64,000 nucleotides of DNA from the NCBI RefSeq assembly GCF_016755875.1, contig NZ_BNED01000005.1, positions 2,232,001 through 2,296,000 of the forward strand. The letters are read 5' to 3'. The notes below the pieces were generated by a model. The model was not told the DNA's origin. It saw only the letters and a program-made list of their open reading frames with translations, and searched no databases. This stretch comes from Streptomyces spororaveus (lineage in GTDB: Bacteria > Actinomycetota > Actinomycetes > Streptomycetales > Streptomycetaceae). The first letter of the stretch is position 1; every line of letters begins with the position of its first letter. A program made the position numbers and the translations under genes. Positions 1 through 9,114 of the stretch are shown here, one piece after another.

Positions 1-309
1 GGGCTCGTTGAAGGTCGTGGAGACGGTGGCGATGAGCCCGATGTGCTCGGTGACGGCGGCGATGGCGGAGAGCAGGGTGAGCGGCTCGAATCCGCCGAGG
101 GCGTTGTGGCGGGCCTTGCCCCAGAGGGCGACCCCGTCGGCGAAGAAGATGGAGTCGAGCAGTCCGCGCTCGGCGGTACGGGCCAGGTCCTGGAAGTACC
201 GCAGGTCGGTGATCAGCTCGGGCCGGCTGTCGGGGTGCCGCCAGGCGGCGTCGTGGTGGCCGGCGTTCATCAGGAAGGCGTTGAGGTGGAGGGTGCGGTT
301 CGCGGTCAT
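1..309 (-). CDS. NtaA/DszA-type FMN-dependent monooxygenase, N-terminal part
   Basis: Only the first 103 codons lie in the window; the gene runs off the left edge. The start is the ATG at 309. The N-terminus (motif FLMNAGHHDAAWRHP, then LARTAERGLLDSIFFADG and a Thr-Val-Ser-Thr strand) matches the NtaA/SnaA/DszA branch of bacterial-luciferase-like monooxygenases. These use FMNH2 from a partner reductase to oxidise C-N or C-S bonds. It is the last visible gene of a leftward operon with an SsuABC-type transporter, a flavin reductase and a TauD-type dioxygenase, so an organosulfur substrate such as a sulfone or sulfonate is likely. The exact substrate cannot be read from the fragment. Confidence 0.8.
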   Translation of the reverse strand, partial: MTANRTLHLNAFLMNAGHHDAAWRHPDSRPELITDLRYFQDLARTAERGLLDSIFFADGVALWGKARHNALGGFEPLTLLSAIAAVTEHIGLIATVSTTFNEP

Positions 310-367
310 GGCTGTTCCCTGTGTTCGGTGGCGTCGCGTGATGTGGCGGCCTGGACGGCGCGGGGCG

Positions 368-1426
368 TCAGGCGGGGACGCGCCAGGTGCTCAGGCGGCG
401 TTCGATGGTGACCAGCAGCAGGTTGAAGGCCACGCCGATGGCGGAGATGGTGATGATGCCCGCGTACATCTGCGGGATCGCGAAGTTGTACTGCGAGGCG
501 TTGATCAGGTAGCCGAGGCCTGCCTTGGCGCCGATCATCTCGGCGGCCACCAGGACGAGGATGGAGACCGCGCCGGCCAGCCGGATGCCGGTGAAGATGG
601 CCGGTACGGAGGCCGGCAGGATCACCTTCTGGAAGAGCCGCGGGGTGGACAGGTCCATCGAGCGGGCCAGTCTGACGAGGGTGGGGTCGGCGTTGCCCAC
701 CGCGCTGATGGTGTTCAGCAGCACCGGCCAGAGGCAGGCGTAGACGACGATCGAGACCTTCGAGGTCTCGCCGATGCCGAGGAGCAGGACGAAGACGGGC
801 AGCAGGGCCAGTGCGGCCGTGTTGCGGAACACCTCCAGCAGCGGGCCGAGCAGCGCGGCGACCGGCCGGTACCAGCCGATGAGCAGACCGAGCGGGACCG
901 CGACGACGACGGCGATACCGAAGCCGCCGAAGGAGCGGGCGAGGCTGGCCCGGGTGTGCTGGCCGAGCTGGCCGTTGCCCAGGAGGTCCCACCAGGCCGT
1001 GGCGACCTCGCTGACCGGCGGCAGGAAGGTGGCGTCGACCAGGCCGAGGCGGGGCGCGGTCTCCCAGAGGGCGAGCAGGGCGACGAGGGCGGCCGAGCGG
1101 AGGGCGGTGGCGCGCAGCCACCGGCCCAGGGCCCCGGCGGCCTTCCGGACGGGGGACGCCGGGGCGGGTCGGGCTCCGCGCCCGGCGCCCAGGGCGGGGG
1201 CGGCCTTCGGTTCCGGCGCGGCGTCGGGCGCGTCCGGTCCATGGGTGGGGGCGGGGGCCGGGGCGGGGGCCTCCTGGGCCTGCGGAACGGTCGCCAGGGC
1301 GGTTGGGGCCGCCCTCGTCGCCCGGTCGGCGGCCGCGGGGGCCGCGGGGGCTGCGGGAGCCGGGTCCTCGCGTACCGCGTCCTGCCCGGCCGGGGCTTCG
1401 GTGGGTGTGGTGATGTCGGTGCTCAT
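368..1426 (-). CDS. ssuC: ABC transporter permease, SsuC-like
   Basis: Inner-membrane permease for an aliphatic sulfonate/taurine-type importer, 352 residues. The first about 100 residues are an unusual Ala/Pro-rich cytoplasmic extension. The binding-protein-dependent permease domain follows, with several hydrophobic segments and an EAA-like loop around GNADPTLVRLARSMDLS that contacts the ATPase. The start ATG overlaps the ATPase stop codon (ATGA), which indicates translational coupling. Neighbouring flavin reductase and dioxygenase genes suit sulfonate uptake under sulfur limitation. Related permeases carry nitrate or thiamine precursors, so the substrate is inferred from context. Confidence 0.85.
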   Translation of the reverse strand: MSTDITTPTEAPAGQDAVREDPAPAAPAAPAAADRATRAAPTALATVPQAQEAPAPAPAPTHGPDAPDAAPEPKAAPALGAGRGARPAPASPVRKAAGALGRWLRATALRSAALVALLALWETAPRLGLVDATFLPPVSEVATAWWDLLGNGQLGQHTRASLARSFGGFGIAVVVAVPLGLLIGWYRPVAALLGPLLEVFRNTAALALLPVFVLLLGIGETSKVSIVVYACLWPVLLNTISAVGNADPTLVRLARSMDLSTPRLFQKVILPASVPAIFTGIRLAGAVSILVLVAAEMIGAKAGLGYLINASQYNFAIPQMYAGIITISAIGVAFNLLLVTIERRLSTWRVPA

Positions 1427-2253
1427 ACGGTGGCCTCCTCCTTCTCCAGTTGCTGGGCACGGGCCACCTCGTCGTGGAGCAGGGTCCAGACCTCGTGGCG
1501 GTAGCGGGCGAACTCGGGGCTGGAACGCAGCTCCTCACCGAGGAAGCCGTCGCCGCGGGCCCCGAAGGAGACCGGGACGATCTCCTTGACGCGGCCCGGG
1601 CGGGAGGTCATGACGGCCACCTTCTGGCCGAGGTAGACCGCCTCCTCGATGCCGTGCGTGATGAAAACGATGGTCTTCCCGGTGCGCTGCCAGATGCGCC
1701 GCAGCTCGTCCTGGAGGGACTCGCGGGTCTGCGCGTCGAGGGCGGCGAACGGCTCGTCCATCAGCAGCACGTCGGGGTCGTACGCCAGCGAGCGGGCGAT
1801 GGCGACGCGCTGGCGCATGCCGCCGGAGAGCTCGTGCGGGTGCCGGTCCTCGAAGCCGGTGAGACCCACGAGGTCCAGGAACTCCCGTGCCCTCGCCGTG
1901 CGTTCGCGGCGTGGGACGCCGGTCGCCTCCAGGCCGAACTCGACGTTGCCGAGCGCCGTGCGCCAGGGCAGCAGGGCGTACTGCTGGAAGACGATGCCCC
2001 GGTCCAGGCCCGGCCCGGTGACCGGCTTCCCGTCGAGCAGGATCCGCCCGGACGTCGGCCGGGTCAGCCCGCCGAGCAGGTCCAGGAGGGTGGACTTGCC
2101 GCAGCCGCTGGGGCCCACGACGACCACGAACTCCCCCGCCCCGATCTCCAGATCGATGCCGTCGAGAGCGGTGAACTGCTCCCTGTTCCTCTTGTTCTTC
2201 CTGTCCTTCGTCGGGAAGGTCTTGGTCACGTCCTCGAACACGATCTTCGCCAT
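1423..2253 (-). CDS. ssuB: ABC transporter ATP-binding protein, SsuB-like
   Basis: Cytoplasmic ATPase of the sulfonate-type importer, 276 residues. Walker A is GPSGCGKST, the signature is LSGGMRQR, Walker B is VLLMDEPF and the switch histidine lies in FITHGIEEA. It belongs to the nitrate/sulfonate/taurine (NrtD/SsuB/TauB) branch. It starts 6 bases after the binding-protein stop codon and ends in a 4-base overlap with the permease, so the three form one operon. A short Lys/Arg-rich insert (KDRKNKRNREQ) near residue 20 is unusual but does not disturb the nucleotide-binding motifs. Confidence 0.9.
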   Translation of the reverse strand: MAKIVFEDVTKTFPTKDRKNKRNREQFTALDGIDLEIGAGEFVVVVGPSGCGKSTLLDLLGGLTRPTSGRILLDGKPVTGPGLDRGIVFQQYALLPWRTALGNVEFGLEATGVPRRERTARAREFLDLVGLTGFEDRHPHELSGGMRQRVAIARSLAYDPDVLLMDEPFAALDAQTRESLQDELRRIWQRTGKTIVFITHGIEEAVYLGQKVAVMTSRPGRVKEIVPVSFGARGDGFLGEELRSSPEFARYRHEVWTLLHDEVARAQQLEKEEATV

Positions 2254-2259
2254 GGCGGA

Positions 2260-3294
2260 TCAGCCCTTCCCGAAGTCGTTGAACTCGTTGGTGTAGAGGT
2301 CCGCCGCCTTCAGCTGCCCCGCCTTGATGTCGCCGCGCTCGCCGAGCCAGTCCAGCCAGAGCTGGAACTCCTTGTCCTCGATCCGGCCGCCGTGCTCGGC
2401 GACCCCGTACGAGCGCCAGTACTGGAGGGTCGCCGTGTCCTCGTTGCGGCCGCGCTTCTTGACGATCTCGGTCTGGCGCGCGATGACCTCCTCGCGCGGG
2501 GTGGTGCGGGCCCACTCGATGGCCTTGGCCACGCCGGTCACGAAGGTGCGTACGGTGTCCGGGTTCTCCCTGATGAACCGCTCGGTCATGATGTAGGAGC
2601 CGGCGCTGAACTTGCCGAGCAGGTCGAAGTCGCTGAACAGCGGTCTGATCCCGCCGGCCGCCACGGCCTTGTCGCGCAGGATGCCGCCCAGCACGCCCAC
2701 GTCGATCTGCTTCTGCCGCAGTACCTGGTCGGTGTTGACGGGCGGTACGACGAGCGACTCCACCTTGGACGAGTCGGCCTTGGCGAGACCGTTGCGGCTC
2801 AGGTAGATGTCGAGGACGGCCTGGGAGTGCGCGCCCAGGGTGTTCATGCCGACCTTCTTGCCGAGCAGGTCGCGGGCGGAGCGGATCGGGCTGTCCTCCA
2901 GGACGTAGTAGCCGCTGTACGAGGCCTCGTCGACGCCGTAGTAGGAGATGACGGCTTTGATGGGGGCCTTGCTGGAGGCGAGTTTGACGATCGCGCCGTT
3001 GAAGGCGCCGCCGAAGTGGGTCTGGCCGGTGGCGGCGGACTGGATGTCCTGCGGGCCGCTGATGGTGTTGCCGACCCACTCCAGCTTGAGGTCGCCCAGG
3101 TACTGCAGGTCGGCGGCGAGTTCGGGGAGCGTGACGGCGCCGACCGAGCCCTGGTACTTGAGGGTCTTGACCTGCGCGCCGGAACCGCCGCCGCCCGCGG
3201 TGGCCGTGCCGCAGCTCACCGCGGCCGCCGAGATGCCGAGCAGGGCGAGGAACTGGCGTCGGGAGGTGGTGGTCGAGGTGAAGGCTGCGGGCAT
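2260..3294 (-). CDS. ssuA: Sulfonate-type substrate-binding lipoprotein, SsuA-like
   Basis: Extracytoplasmic binding protein of 344 residues. The N-terminus carries a twin-arginine motif (SRRQFL, residues 11-16), a hydrophobic stretch and a lipobox ending at Cys28 (AAVSC), so it is predicted to be a Tat-exported lipoprotein. The mature part shows the NMT1/SsuA-like two-lobe fold, with segments such as FGGAFNGAIVKLASSKAP and DVGVLGGILRDKA. It precedes the ATPase and permease and follows the flavin reductase. The ligand is probably a sulfonate or sulfate ester, but ligand identity is inferred from neighbours only. Confidence 0.85.
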   Translation of the reverse strand: MPAAFTSTTTSRRQFLALLGISAAAVSCGTATAGGGGSGAQVKTLKYQGSVGAVTLPELAADLQYLGDLKLEWVGNTISGPQDIQSAATGQTHFGGAFNGAIVKLASSKAPIKAVISYYGVDEASYSGYYVLEDSPIRSARDLLGKKVGMNTLGAHSQAVLDIYLSRNGLAKADSSKVESLVVPPVNTDQVLRQKQIDVGVLGGILRDKAVAAGGIRPLFSDFDLLGKFSAGSYIMTERFIRENPDTVRTFVTGVAKAIEWARTTPREEVIARQTEIVKKRGRNEDTATLQYWRSYGVAEHGGRIEDKEFQLWLDWLGERGDIKAGQLKAADLYTNEFNDFGKG

Positions 3295-3335
3295 GACGGT
3301 TCCTTGTCGGTACGGGTCGCGGGGTGGCGGCGCTG

Positions 3336-3926
3336 TTACGGGGTGGCGGTGAGGGCGGTGACGGCGGCGGTGACGGAGGTCGCGGCGGGGGCGGCGTGCG
3401 TGGAGCGAAGCGCCGCGGCGAACTCGTCGACGGCCTGGTAGAGGTCCAGTTCGGCTTCGGGCCGCAGCCGGTCGGGGCCCGAGCCGCGCTCGACGGAGGA
3501 GTCCAGGACGAACCGGCCGGCCGTGACGTGCCGGGCGCCGAGGGCCGCGAGTACGGGGCGCAGGGCGTAGTCGATGGTCAGGACGTGGGCGAGGCTGCCG
3601 CCGGTGGCCAGCGGCAGGACCGTCTTGCCGTCGAGACCGTCCTGCGGGAGCAGGTCGAGGAAGGCCTTGAGCAGTCCGGTGTACGAGGCCTTGTAGACCG
3701 GGGTCGCGATGACCAGGCCGTCCGCCCCGGCTACCGCTTCGAGCGCCCGGCGGATCTCGGGCTCGCCGCGGCGGGCGGCGAGGAGGTCGGCGGCGGGGAG
3801 CTCACGCACGGACAGGTGCGCGGTCTCGAAGCCGGAGTGGGACAGGCGGCGCAGTACGTGGTCGGCGACCACGGCGGTACGGGAGTGGGCGGAGGGGCTG
3901 CCGGTGATGGCGAGCAGGTTGGGCAC
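3336..3926 (-). CDS. ssuE: NAD(P)H-dependent FMN reductase, SsuE/MsuE-like
   Basis: Flavodoxin-like reductase of 196 residues that would supply FMNH2 to a two-component monooxygenase. The phosphate-binding loop is GSPSAHSRT near the N-terminus, and the flavin-isoalloxazine region is ATPVYKASYTGLLKAFLDLLP, both typical of the SsuE/ArsH-like NADPH-dependent FMN reductases. The GTG start has an AAGGAG ribosome site a few bases upstream. Its likely partner is the partial FMN monooxygenase at the left edge. It sits between the dioxygenase and transporter genes. Confidence 0.88.
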   Translation of the reverse strand: MPNLLAITGSPSAHSRTAVVADHVLRRLSHSGFETAHLSVRELPAADLLAARRGEPEIRRALEAVAGADGLVIATPVYKASYTGLLKAFLDLLPQDGLDGKTVLPLATGGSLAHVLTIDYALRPVLAALGARHVTAGRFVLDSSVERGSGPDRLRPEAELDLYQAVDEFAAALRSTHAAPAATSVTAAVTALTATP

Positions 3927-3974
3927 GGGGGCTCCTTGGGTGTCGTACGGGGAGCGGGACGGGGCCCGGCGGGG

Positions 3975-4030
3975 ACGGGGCCCGCGGGACGGGGACCCGC
4001 GGGGACGGGGACCCGCGGGGACGGGCGGGA
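3975..4030. repeat. Short G-rich tandem repeat between reductase and dioxygenase genes
   Basis: A 16-base unit, ACGGGGACCCGCGGGG, occurs twice in tandem (3989-4004 and 4005-4020), preceded by a copy with one base missing and followed by a truncated copy. It fills most of the gap between the TauD-type and flavin-reductase genes. It could form G-rich secondary structure in DNA or the leftward transcript. No function can be assigned. Confidence 0.7.
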
Positions 4031-4064
4031 CGGGGCGGCTCCGGCCGGGCCGCCCCGGCTCCGG

Positions 4065-5003
4065 TCAGGCGGAGGTGGAGGCGCCGGAGGCGATGCCGAA
4101 GGAGGGGTCCGGGACGGCCTCCGGGCTGATCAGACGGGAGGGCTCGCCGTCGGGGCCGACCGGGACGTCGCCGTCGACGGTGACGCGGCGCAGGGTGCGC
4201 TCGTGGTCGTCGGAGTCGTCCACGCCGTAGTGCTGGGTGGCGCGGTTGTCCCAGATCGCGACGTCGCCGGCCCGCCACTGCCAGCGGACGGTGTTCTCGG
4301 GGCTCTCGATGTGCGACTGGAAGAGGTCCTGGAGGGTGCGGGAGTCGCGGCCGGTGAGGCCGTTGATCCGCTGGACGAAGTTGCCGAGGAGCAGGGTGCG
4401 TTCGCCGGTCTCGGGGTGGACGCGGACCACCGGGTGCTCGGTCAGGAACTTGGTGGAGGTGAACACCTCGCGGTACTGGGCCAGGGCCTCGGGCAGGGCG
4501 TCGGGCTTGAGGGCGGCGTAGTCGTACTCGTTGGAGTGGACGGCGCGCAGGCTGTCGGCGAGGGCGCGCAGCGGGGCGGGGAGGTTGCTGTAGGCGGTGG
4601 CGGTGTTGGCCCAGAGGGTGTTGCCGCCGTACGGGGGGATGGTGACGGCGCGGAGGATGGAGAAGGCGGGGTAGGCGGGGACGAAGGTGACGTCGGTGTG
4701 CCACTGGTTGGCGCGGGCGCCGTGGTGGGAGTCGATCCCGAGGGCGTAACGGCCGTCCGCGGAGGGGACGGTGGGGTGCGCGACGGGCGCGCCGAGCAGC
4801 TGGGCGAAGGCTTCGTGACCGGCTTCGTCGAGGTGGTCCTGGCCGCGGAAGAAGACGACCTTGTGGGCGAGGAGCGCGGACCGGATCTCGGCGACGGTGC
4901 CGTCGGGCAGGTCGCCGCCGAGCCGTACGCCGCCGATCTCGGCGCCGATGCGGCCGCCGATCTTGGTGACGGTGGTGGTGGCGGTGGTGAGGGCAGTGGC
5001 CAT
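4065..5003 (-). CDS. TauD/TfdA-family Fe(II)/2-oxoglutarate dioxygenase
   Basis: Cytoplasmic dioxygenase of 312 residues. It would hydroxylate the carbon next to a sulfonate or sulfate group so that sulfite or sulfate is released. Iron ligands are visible as the HxD pair His102/Asp104 (NQWHTDVTF) and distal His258 (ATQHYG). The 2-oxoglutarate-binding arginine lies in RTLRRVTV at about 269-273. It is the first gene of the leftward operon. The start ATG follows GGGAG. Substrate choice (taurine, alkyl sulfate or another TfdA-type substrate) cannot be fixed by sequence reading alone. Confidence 0.88.
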   Translation of the reverse strand: MATALTTATTTVTKIGGRIGAEIGGVRLGGDLPDGTVAEIRSALLAHKVVFFRGQDHLDEAGHEAFAQLLGAPVAHPTVPSADGRYALGIDSHHGARANQWHTDVTFVPAYPAFSILRAVTIPPYGGNTLWANTATAYSNLPAPLRALADSLRAVHSNEYDYAALKPDALPEALAQYREVFTSTKFLTEHPVVRVHPETGERTLLLGNFVQRINGLTGRDSRTLQDLFQSHIESPENTVRWQWRAGDVAIWDNRATQHYGVDDSDDHERTLRRVTVDGDVPVGPDGEPSRLISPEAVPDPSFGIASGASTSA

Positions 5004-5034
5004 GAGGACTCCCTGGTCAGGGCGGCGGGGATTA

Positions 5035-5049
5035 TTTCCGCAGCGGAAG
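5035..5049. promoter_or_regulatory. Near-palindromic candidate operator upstream of the sulfonate operon
   Basis: TTTCCGC, one central base, then GCGGAAG form a 7-base inverted repeat with one mismatch, in an AT-richer patch about 32 bases before the dioxygenase start. Position and symmetry suit a repressor or activator site for the organosulfur operon. No matching regulator gene is adjacent except the ROK gene 1 kb away. Confidence 0.4.
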
Positions 5050-5586
5050 AAACAGTGATGTGGGCATCCCGCTCGGGCGGGCCGGACGGATACGGGCGCG
5101 GAGGTGCGGCGGAGCGGGTTCCGGGCGGCGCCGGGCGGGCCGGCCCGGTACGGGTGTGCGGCGGATCAGCCGCGGGACGGACGGGGACGGGGACGGAGCG
5201 GCTGTGAGGCGGCCGGTTCGGGAAGTGGGTGCCCGAGAGCGCGGAGGCCCCTCGGGCGACCCCGCCCCCGAGAAGGAACCCCCGGCGTCACCCCGCGACG
5301 GGAGCACCTCGGTGCGCGGGATCCGCGAGGACGTCCGCGCGGGCCGCCCTTCCCGTGGATCCCCGGTACGGGACGTCGGGAAGGGGCCTCCCGGGCACCT
5401 TCGGAGCAGGACGCCCCGGCCCGGCGGCCCCGGCGGAGGCACCGCCGTCCCGGGGAGCCCGGGTACGGGACCTCAGGAGGGGGCTGTCGGCAGGAGCTTC
5501 CGAGGGGGCCGGCCGGTGGGCACTCGACGAGCGACACCTCGGGAGAACCCGGAGCAGGTCCGCGGCAGGGGGGCGGGGGGGCCGAT

Positions 5587-5627
5587 CCCGTTCCGGGGCA
5601 CCACCCCTGGAGGTGTCCCGGAACGGG
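5587..5627. other. Long hairpin in non-coding DNA
   Basis: CCCGTTCCGGG (5587-5597) pairs perfectly with CCCGGAACGGG (5617-5627). The inner CACC/GGTG pair (599-602 with 612-615 of the 5 kb block) extends the stem, leaving a loop of about 9 bases. No T-run follows. It could be a structured RNA, a terminator or a protein-binding inverted repeat. Confidence 0.5.
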
Positions 5628-6014
5628 AAGAGGTCGGGCGGGCGCCCCGGTCAGGCGCGGCCGGGGGCCGGACAGCGGCCCGGACACTCTCCCGGCTCGG
5701 TACAGACGCCGGTGGTGTGGAGCCGCGGGGCGAGGAGTGCGTTCGCGGACATGTCCCGGAGCGTGTCAGCGGCTCCCGGCCCGGGTCAACCCCCGCCGTG
5801 GCCGCCCGGTGCCCCCCGGGTCCAGCCCTCCGCACCCGCCGCGACCTGCGCATTCGCCCGTACGCCACGCCTGCGGGCGGCCGAAAAGCGTGGCTGGATT
5901 TCATGGTCCCGCAATGCGGCCGCCATGCGTTCGCCCGGCTCGGCCGAACCGTCACCGGCGCCGGCACGGGAACCGGCATGATCGGGAGACACCCCGACCC
6001 CCGAGGAGAACCGC

Positions 6015-7265
6015 GTGACGCGTATGGCCGGTGACAGCCGGGCCGCCGCCAATGCCGCCGCCGTGCTGCGGACGGTGCTCGACCACGGCCCGGTCGCCCG
6101 CAGCGCGATCGCCCCGCTGTGCGGGCTGAGCCCCGCCGCCGTGTCCCGGCAGACCACCGGCCTGCTCCGCGCCGGGCTGCTGCGCGAGCTGCCCGGGCCC
6201 GGCGGCGGCGTGGGCCGGCCGCGGATCCCGCTGGACCTGCACACCGGCGCCGTCGGCGGGCCGGTCGCGGCCGGGCTGCACATCGGGGTGCCGCATTCGA
6301 CCTTCAGCCTCGTCGACCTGCGGGGGCAGCTGCTCGCCCGCCGGAGCTTCCCGCACGAGGGGCGCCCCGCGGACGGGCTGTCCGCCGCGATCGCCTCCGG
6401 ACTGCGCCGCTTCCTCCACGCCCACGAATCCGGGCGGCCCCTTCTCGGGGTCGGCGCGGCCCTGGGCGGATGGGTCGGCCCGGACGAGGGGACCGTCGTA
6501 CGGCACCCCGCGCTGGGATGGACCCGCAAGCCGCTCGCCGCCGAGCTGTCGACCGCGCTCGGGCTGCCGGTACGGGTCGACAACCACGCCCGGGCCGTCG
6601 CACGGGCCGAGATCCTCTTCGGCCGGCCCGAGGCCCGCCGGAGCCTGGTGCACCTGTTCATCGGCCGCGTGGTCGACGCCGCCTTCGGGATCGAGGGCAC
6701 CGTCCACCAGGGTCCGGGCGCGGCCGCCGGCGACGTGGCCCACCTGCCGGTGCCGCGGTCGGCCGCCGCGTGCGCGTGCGGGCGTACCGGCTGCCTGGAG
6801 GCGACCGCGTCCGACACCGCGCTCGGCGCCGAGGCCGTGCGCCGGGGCATCGTGCCGGACCCGTCGGTCAACCTGCTGGTGGACGCGGCGGCCACCGGCG
6901 ACCCGCGCGCCGACCGGCTGCTGCGCGAGCGCGCCCGCGCGGTGGGCCGCGCGGCGGCCCTTCTGTTGGATGTCTTCAATCCGGCGGTCATGGTCGTGAC
7001 CGAGCTGGCGAGCGTCCTCGACGAGGGATATCTGGAGGAGATCCGGGCCGCCGCGATGGAGCTCTCGCACGTCTGCGACGATCCCGAGCGGATCGTGGTC
7101 CCGCACGCGGGGCCCGCCGTACTCCCCGAGGCGGCGGCAACCGTGCTGCTCAGCCAGGTGTTCCAGGATCCCTTCGGCACGGCCCGAGAGGGCGAGATCA
7201 CACCCACCGGTATGGTGCCAGCTGAGCGCGCTCCCCTACATTCGAGCCATGACGGTCCTGCCTGA
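6015..7265 (+). CDS. ROK-family transcriptional regulator
   Basis: A 416-residue repressor-type ROK protein. Residues about 10-70 form a winged helix (LRTVLDHGPVARSAIAPL, then LSPAAVSRQTTGLLRAGLL). The remainder is a sugar-kinase-like fold with a DNxARAVARAE segment and the ROK zinc motif CxCGRTGCLE. The GTG start has GAGGAG six bases upstream. The last 17 bases overlap the start of mutA, so it may be cotranscribed with the mutase genes. ROK regulators usually sense sugars or sugar phosphates; linkage to methylmalonyl-CoA mutase is unusual and the effector is unknown. Confidence 0.85.
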   Translation: MTRMAGDSRAAANAAAVLRTVLDHGPVARSAIAPLCGLSPAAVSRQTTGLLRAGLLRELPGPGGGVGRPRIPLDLHTGAVGGPVAAGLHIGVPHSTFSLVDLRGQLLARRSFPHEGRPADGLSAAIASGLRRFLHAHESGRPLLGVGAALGGWVGPDEGTVVRHPALGWTRKPLAAELSTALGLPVRVDNHARAVARAEILFGRPEARRSLVHLFIGRVVDAAFGIEGTVHQGPGAAAGDVAHLPVPRSAAACACGRTGCLEATASDTALGAEAVRRGIVPDPSVNLLVDAAATGDPRADRLLRERARAVGRAAALLLDVFNPAVMVVTELASVLDEGYLEEIRAAAMELSHVCDDPERIVVPHAGPAVLPEAAATVLLSQVFQDPFGTAREGEITPTGMVPAERAPLHSSHDGPA

Positions 7266-9114
7266 CGACGGGCTCTCCCTGGCCGCCGAGTTCCCTGACG
7301 CGACGCATGAGCAGTGGCAGCGCCTTGTAGAAGGCGTACTGCGCAAGTCGGGCAAGGAAGTCTCCGGCGAAGCCGCAGAAGACGCGTTGTCCACCCCAAT
7401 CGAGGACGGGCTCACCACGCGCCCGCTCTACACCGCGCCGCCCGACGGGGCGGCTCCCGACACCGGTTTCCCCGGCTTCGCCCCGTTCGTCCGCGGGGGC
7501 AGGCCGGAAGGCACCACCGCGAACGGCTGGGACGTGCGCCAGCGCCTCGCGGGCACCGACCCGGTACGCGTGAACGAGGCCGCCCTCGCCGACCTGGAGA
7601 ACGGGGTCACCTCCCTCTGGCTCACCGTGGGCCGGGGCGGTCTCCCCGTCGAGGGCCTCGGCCGGGCGCTGGACGGCGTCTACCTGGACCTCGCCCCCGT
7701 CGCCCTGGAGGCCGGCGCCCAATACGCCGAAGCCGCGCGTGCGTTGCTGCGTCTGTTCACCGAGCGCGCGGTGGCCCCCGAGGCCGCTCGGGCCTCGCTG
7801 GGCGCCGACCCCCTGGGCCACGAGGCCCGCACGGGTGAGGCCCTGGACGCGGCCGACGCCGTCGGGCTGGCCCTGGAGGCCGCCGCCGGCTGGCCCGGGG
7901 TGCGCGCCCTGACCGTGGACGCGCTGCCGTACCACGAGGCCGGTGGCAGCGCCGCCGAGGAACTGGGCCTGTCCCTGGCCACCGGTGTCGCCTACCTGCG
8001 CGCCCTCACCGGGGCCGGGCTGAGCACCGCAGCGGCGCTCGGGCAGCTGGAGTTCCGCTACGCCGCCACCGCCGACCAGTTCCTGACGATCGCCAAGCTG
8101 CGCGCCGCGCGCCGGCTGTGGGCCCGCATCGCCGAGGCCTCGGGGGCCCCGGAGGCGGGTGCCCAGCTCCAGCACGCGGTGACCTCGCCGGTGATGATGA
8201 CCCGCCGCGACCCGTGGGTGAACATGCTCCGCACCACCGTGGCCTGCATGGCCGCGGGAGTGGGCGGTGCGGACTCGGTGACCGTGCTCCCCTTCGACAA
8301 CGAGCTGGGACTGCCGGACGCCTTCGCGCGCCGGATCTCCCGCAACACCTCCACCATCCTGCTGGAGGAGTCGCACCTGGCCCGGGTGATCGACCCGGCG
8401 GGCGGCTCGTACTACGTCGAGCGCCTCACCGACGAACTCGCCCACGCCGCCTGGGGGTTCTTCCAGACCCTGGAGAAGGCCGGCGGTCAGGCCGCCGCCC
8501 TGCGTTCCGGGCTGGTCGCCGAGCGGCTCGCCGCCACGTGGGCCGAGCGCTCGAAGAAGCTGGCGAAGCGCCGCGAGCCGATCACGGGCGTCAGCGAGTT
8601 CCCGCTGCTCTCGGAGAAGCCGGTCGTGCGCGAGCCCGCGCCCGCCGGCCCGGCGGGCGGGCTGCCCCGCGTCCGGCGCGACGAGGCGTACGAGGCCCTG
8701 CGCGCCCGCAGTGACGCGCACCTGGCGGCGACCGGAGCGCGGCCGAGGATCTTCCTCGCCGCCCTGGGCCCGGCGGCCGCGCACACCGCGCGCGCCACCT
8801 TCGCCTCGAACCTCTTCCAGGCGGGCGGCATCGAACCGGTGCACGATCCGGTGTCGGTGGATCCGGCGACGGCCGCCGAGGCGTACGCGGCGAGCGGCGC
8901 GGACGGCATGGCCGTGCTCTGCTCCAGCGACGCGCTGTACGAGGAGCAGGCCGCGGCGGTGTCCGAGGCCCTGCGCGCGGCGGGCGCCACGACCGTGTTC
9001 CTCGCCGGCCGGCCGGGCACGGCCGGGGCTTCCGTGGACGAGTACGTCTTCGCCGGCTGTGACGCCGTCGCCGTGCTGTCCTCCGTACTCGACCGGATGG
9101 GCGTGCAGGCATGA
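7249..9114 (+). CDS. mutA: Methylmalonyl-CoA mutase small (beta) subunit
   Basis: A 621-residue MutA subunit that partners MutB in interconverting succinyl-CoA and (R)-methylmalonyl-CoA. This links the TCA cycle to propionate metabolism and polyketide extender units. It resembles the mutase catalytic barrel ([55 protein letters not shown]) followed by a degenerate cobalamin-binding domain lacking the DxHxxG histidine, as expected for the structural subunit. The start at 7249 lies inside the end of the ROK gene. The stop overlaps the mutB start by 4 bases. Confidence 0.93.
   Translation: MTVLPDDGLSLAAEFPDATHEQWQRLVEGVLRKSGKEVSGEAAEDALSTPIEDGLTTRPLYTAPPDGAAPDTGFPGFAPFVRGGRPEGTTANGWDVRQRLAGTDPVRVNEAALADLENGVTSLWLTVGRGGLPVEGLGRALDGVYLDLAPVALEAGAQYAEAARALLRLFTERAVAPEAARASLGADPLGHEARTGEALDAADAVGLALEAAAGWPGVRALTVDALPYHEAGGSAAEELGLSLATGVAYLRALTGAGLSTAAALGQLEFRYAATADQFLTIAKLRAARRLWARIAEASGAPEAGAQLQHAVTSPVMMTRRDPWVNMLRTTVACMAAGVGGADSVTVLPFDNELGLPDAFARRISRNTSTILLEESHLARVIDPAGGSYYVERLTDELAHAAWGFFQTLEKAGGQAAALRSGLVAERLAATWAERSKKLAKRREPITGVSEFPLLSEKPVVREPAPAGPAGGLPRVRRDEAYEALRARSDAHLAATGARPRIFLAALGPAAAHTARATFASNLFQAGGIEPVHDPVSVDPATAAEAYAASGADGMAVLCSSDALYEEQAAAVSEALRAAGATTVFLAGRPGTAGASVDEYVFAGCDAVAVLSSVLDRMGVQA

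Larger units (their letters stand above)
5004..6014. other. About 1 kb with no convincing gene
   Basis: Open frames here translate to Arg/Gly/Pro-rich strings without family features and look like GC-rich noise. The region holds the near-palindrome at 5035-5049, two copies of GGTACGGGAC (5365-5374 and 5462-5471), a long hairpin at 5587-5627, and the ROK gene ribosome site (GAGGAG at 6003). It separates two divergent units, the leftward sulfonate operon and the rightward ROK/mutase genes, so it should contain both promoters. Confidence 0.7.

Noticed and set aside
8..1538. Long overlapping open frames opposite the permease gene
   Set aside because: They are GC-rich antisense frames with Arg/Gly/Asp-rich, featureless translations; the minus-strand permease explains the region fully.
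5060..6034. A 324-codon plus-strand frame in the non-coding kilobase
   Set aside because: Arg/Gly/Pro-rich sequence with no family resemblance and overlapping frames of similar length on both strands, as expected by chance at this GC content.
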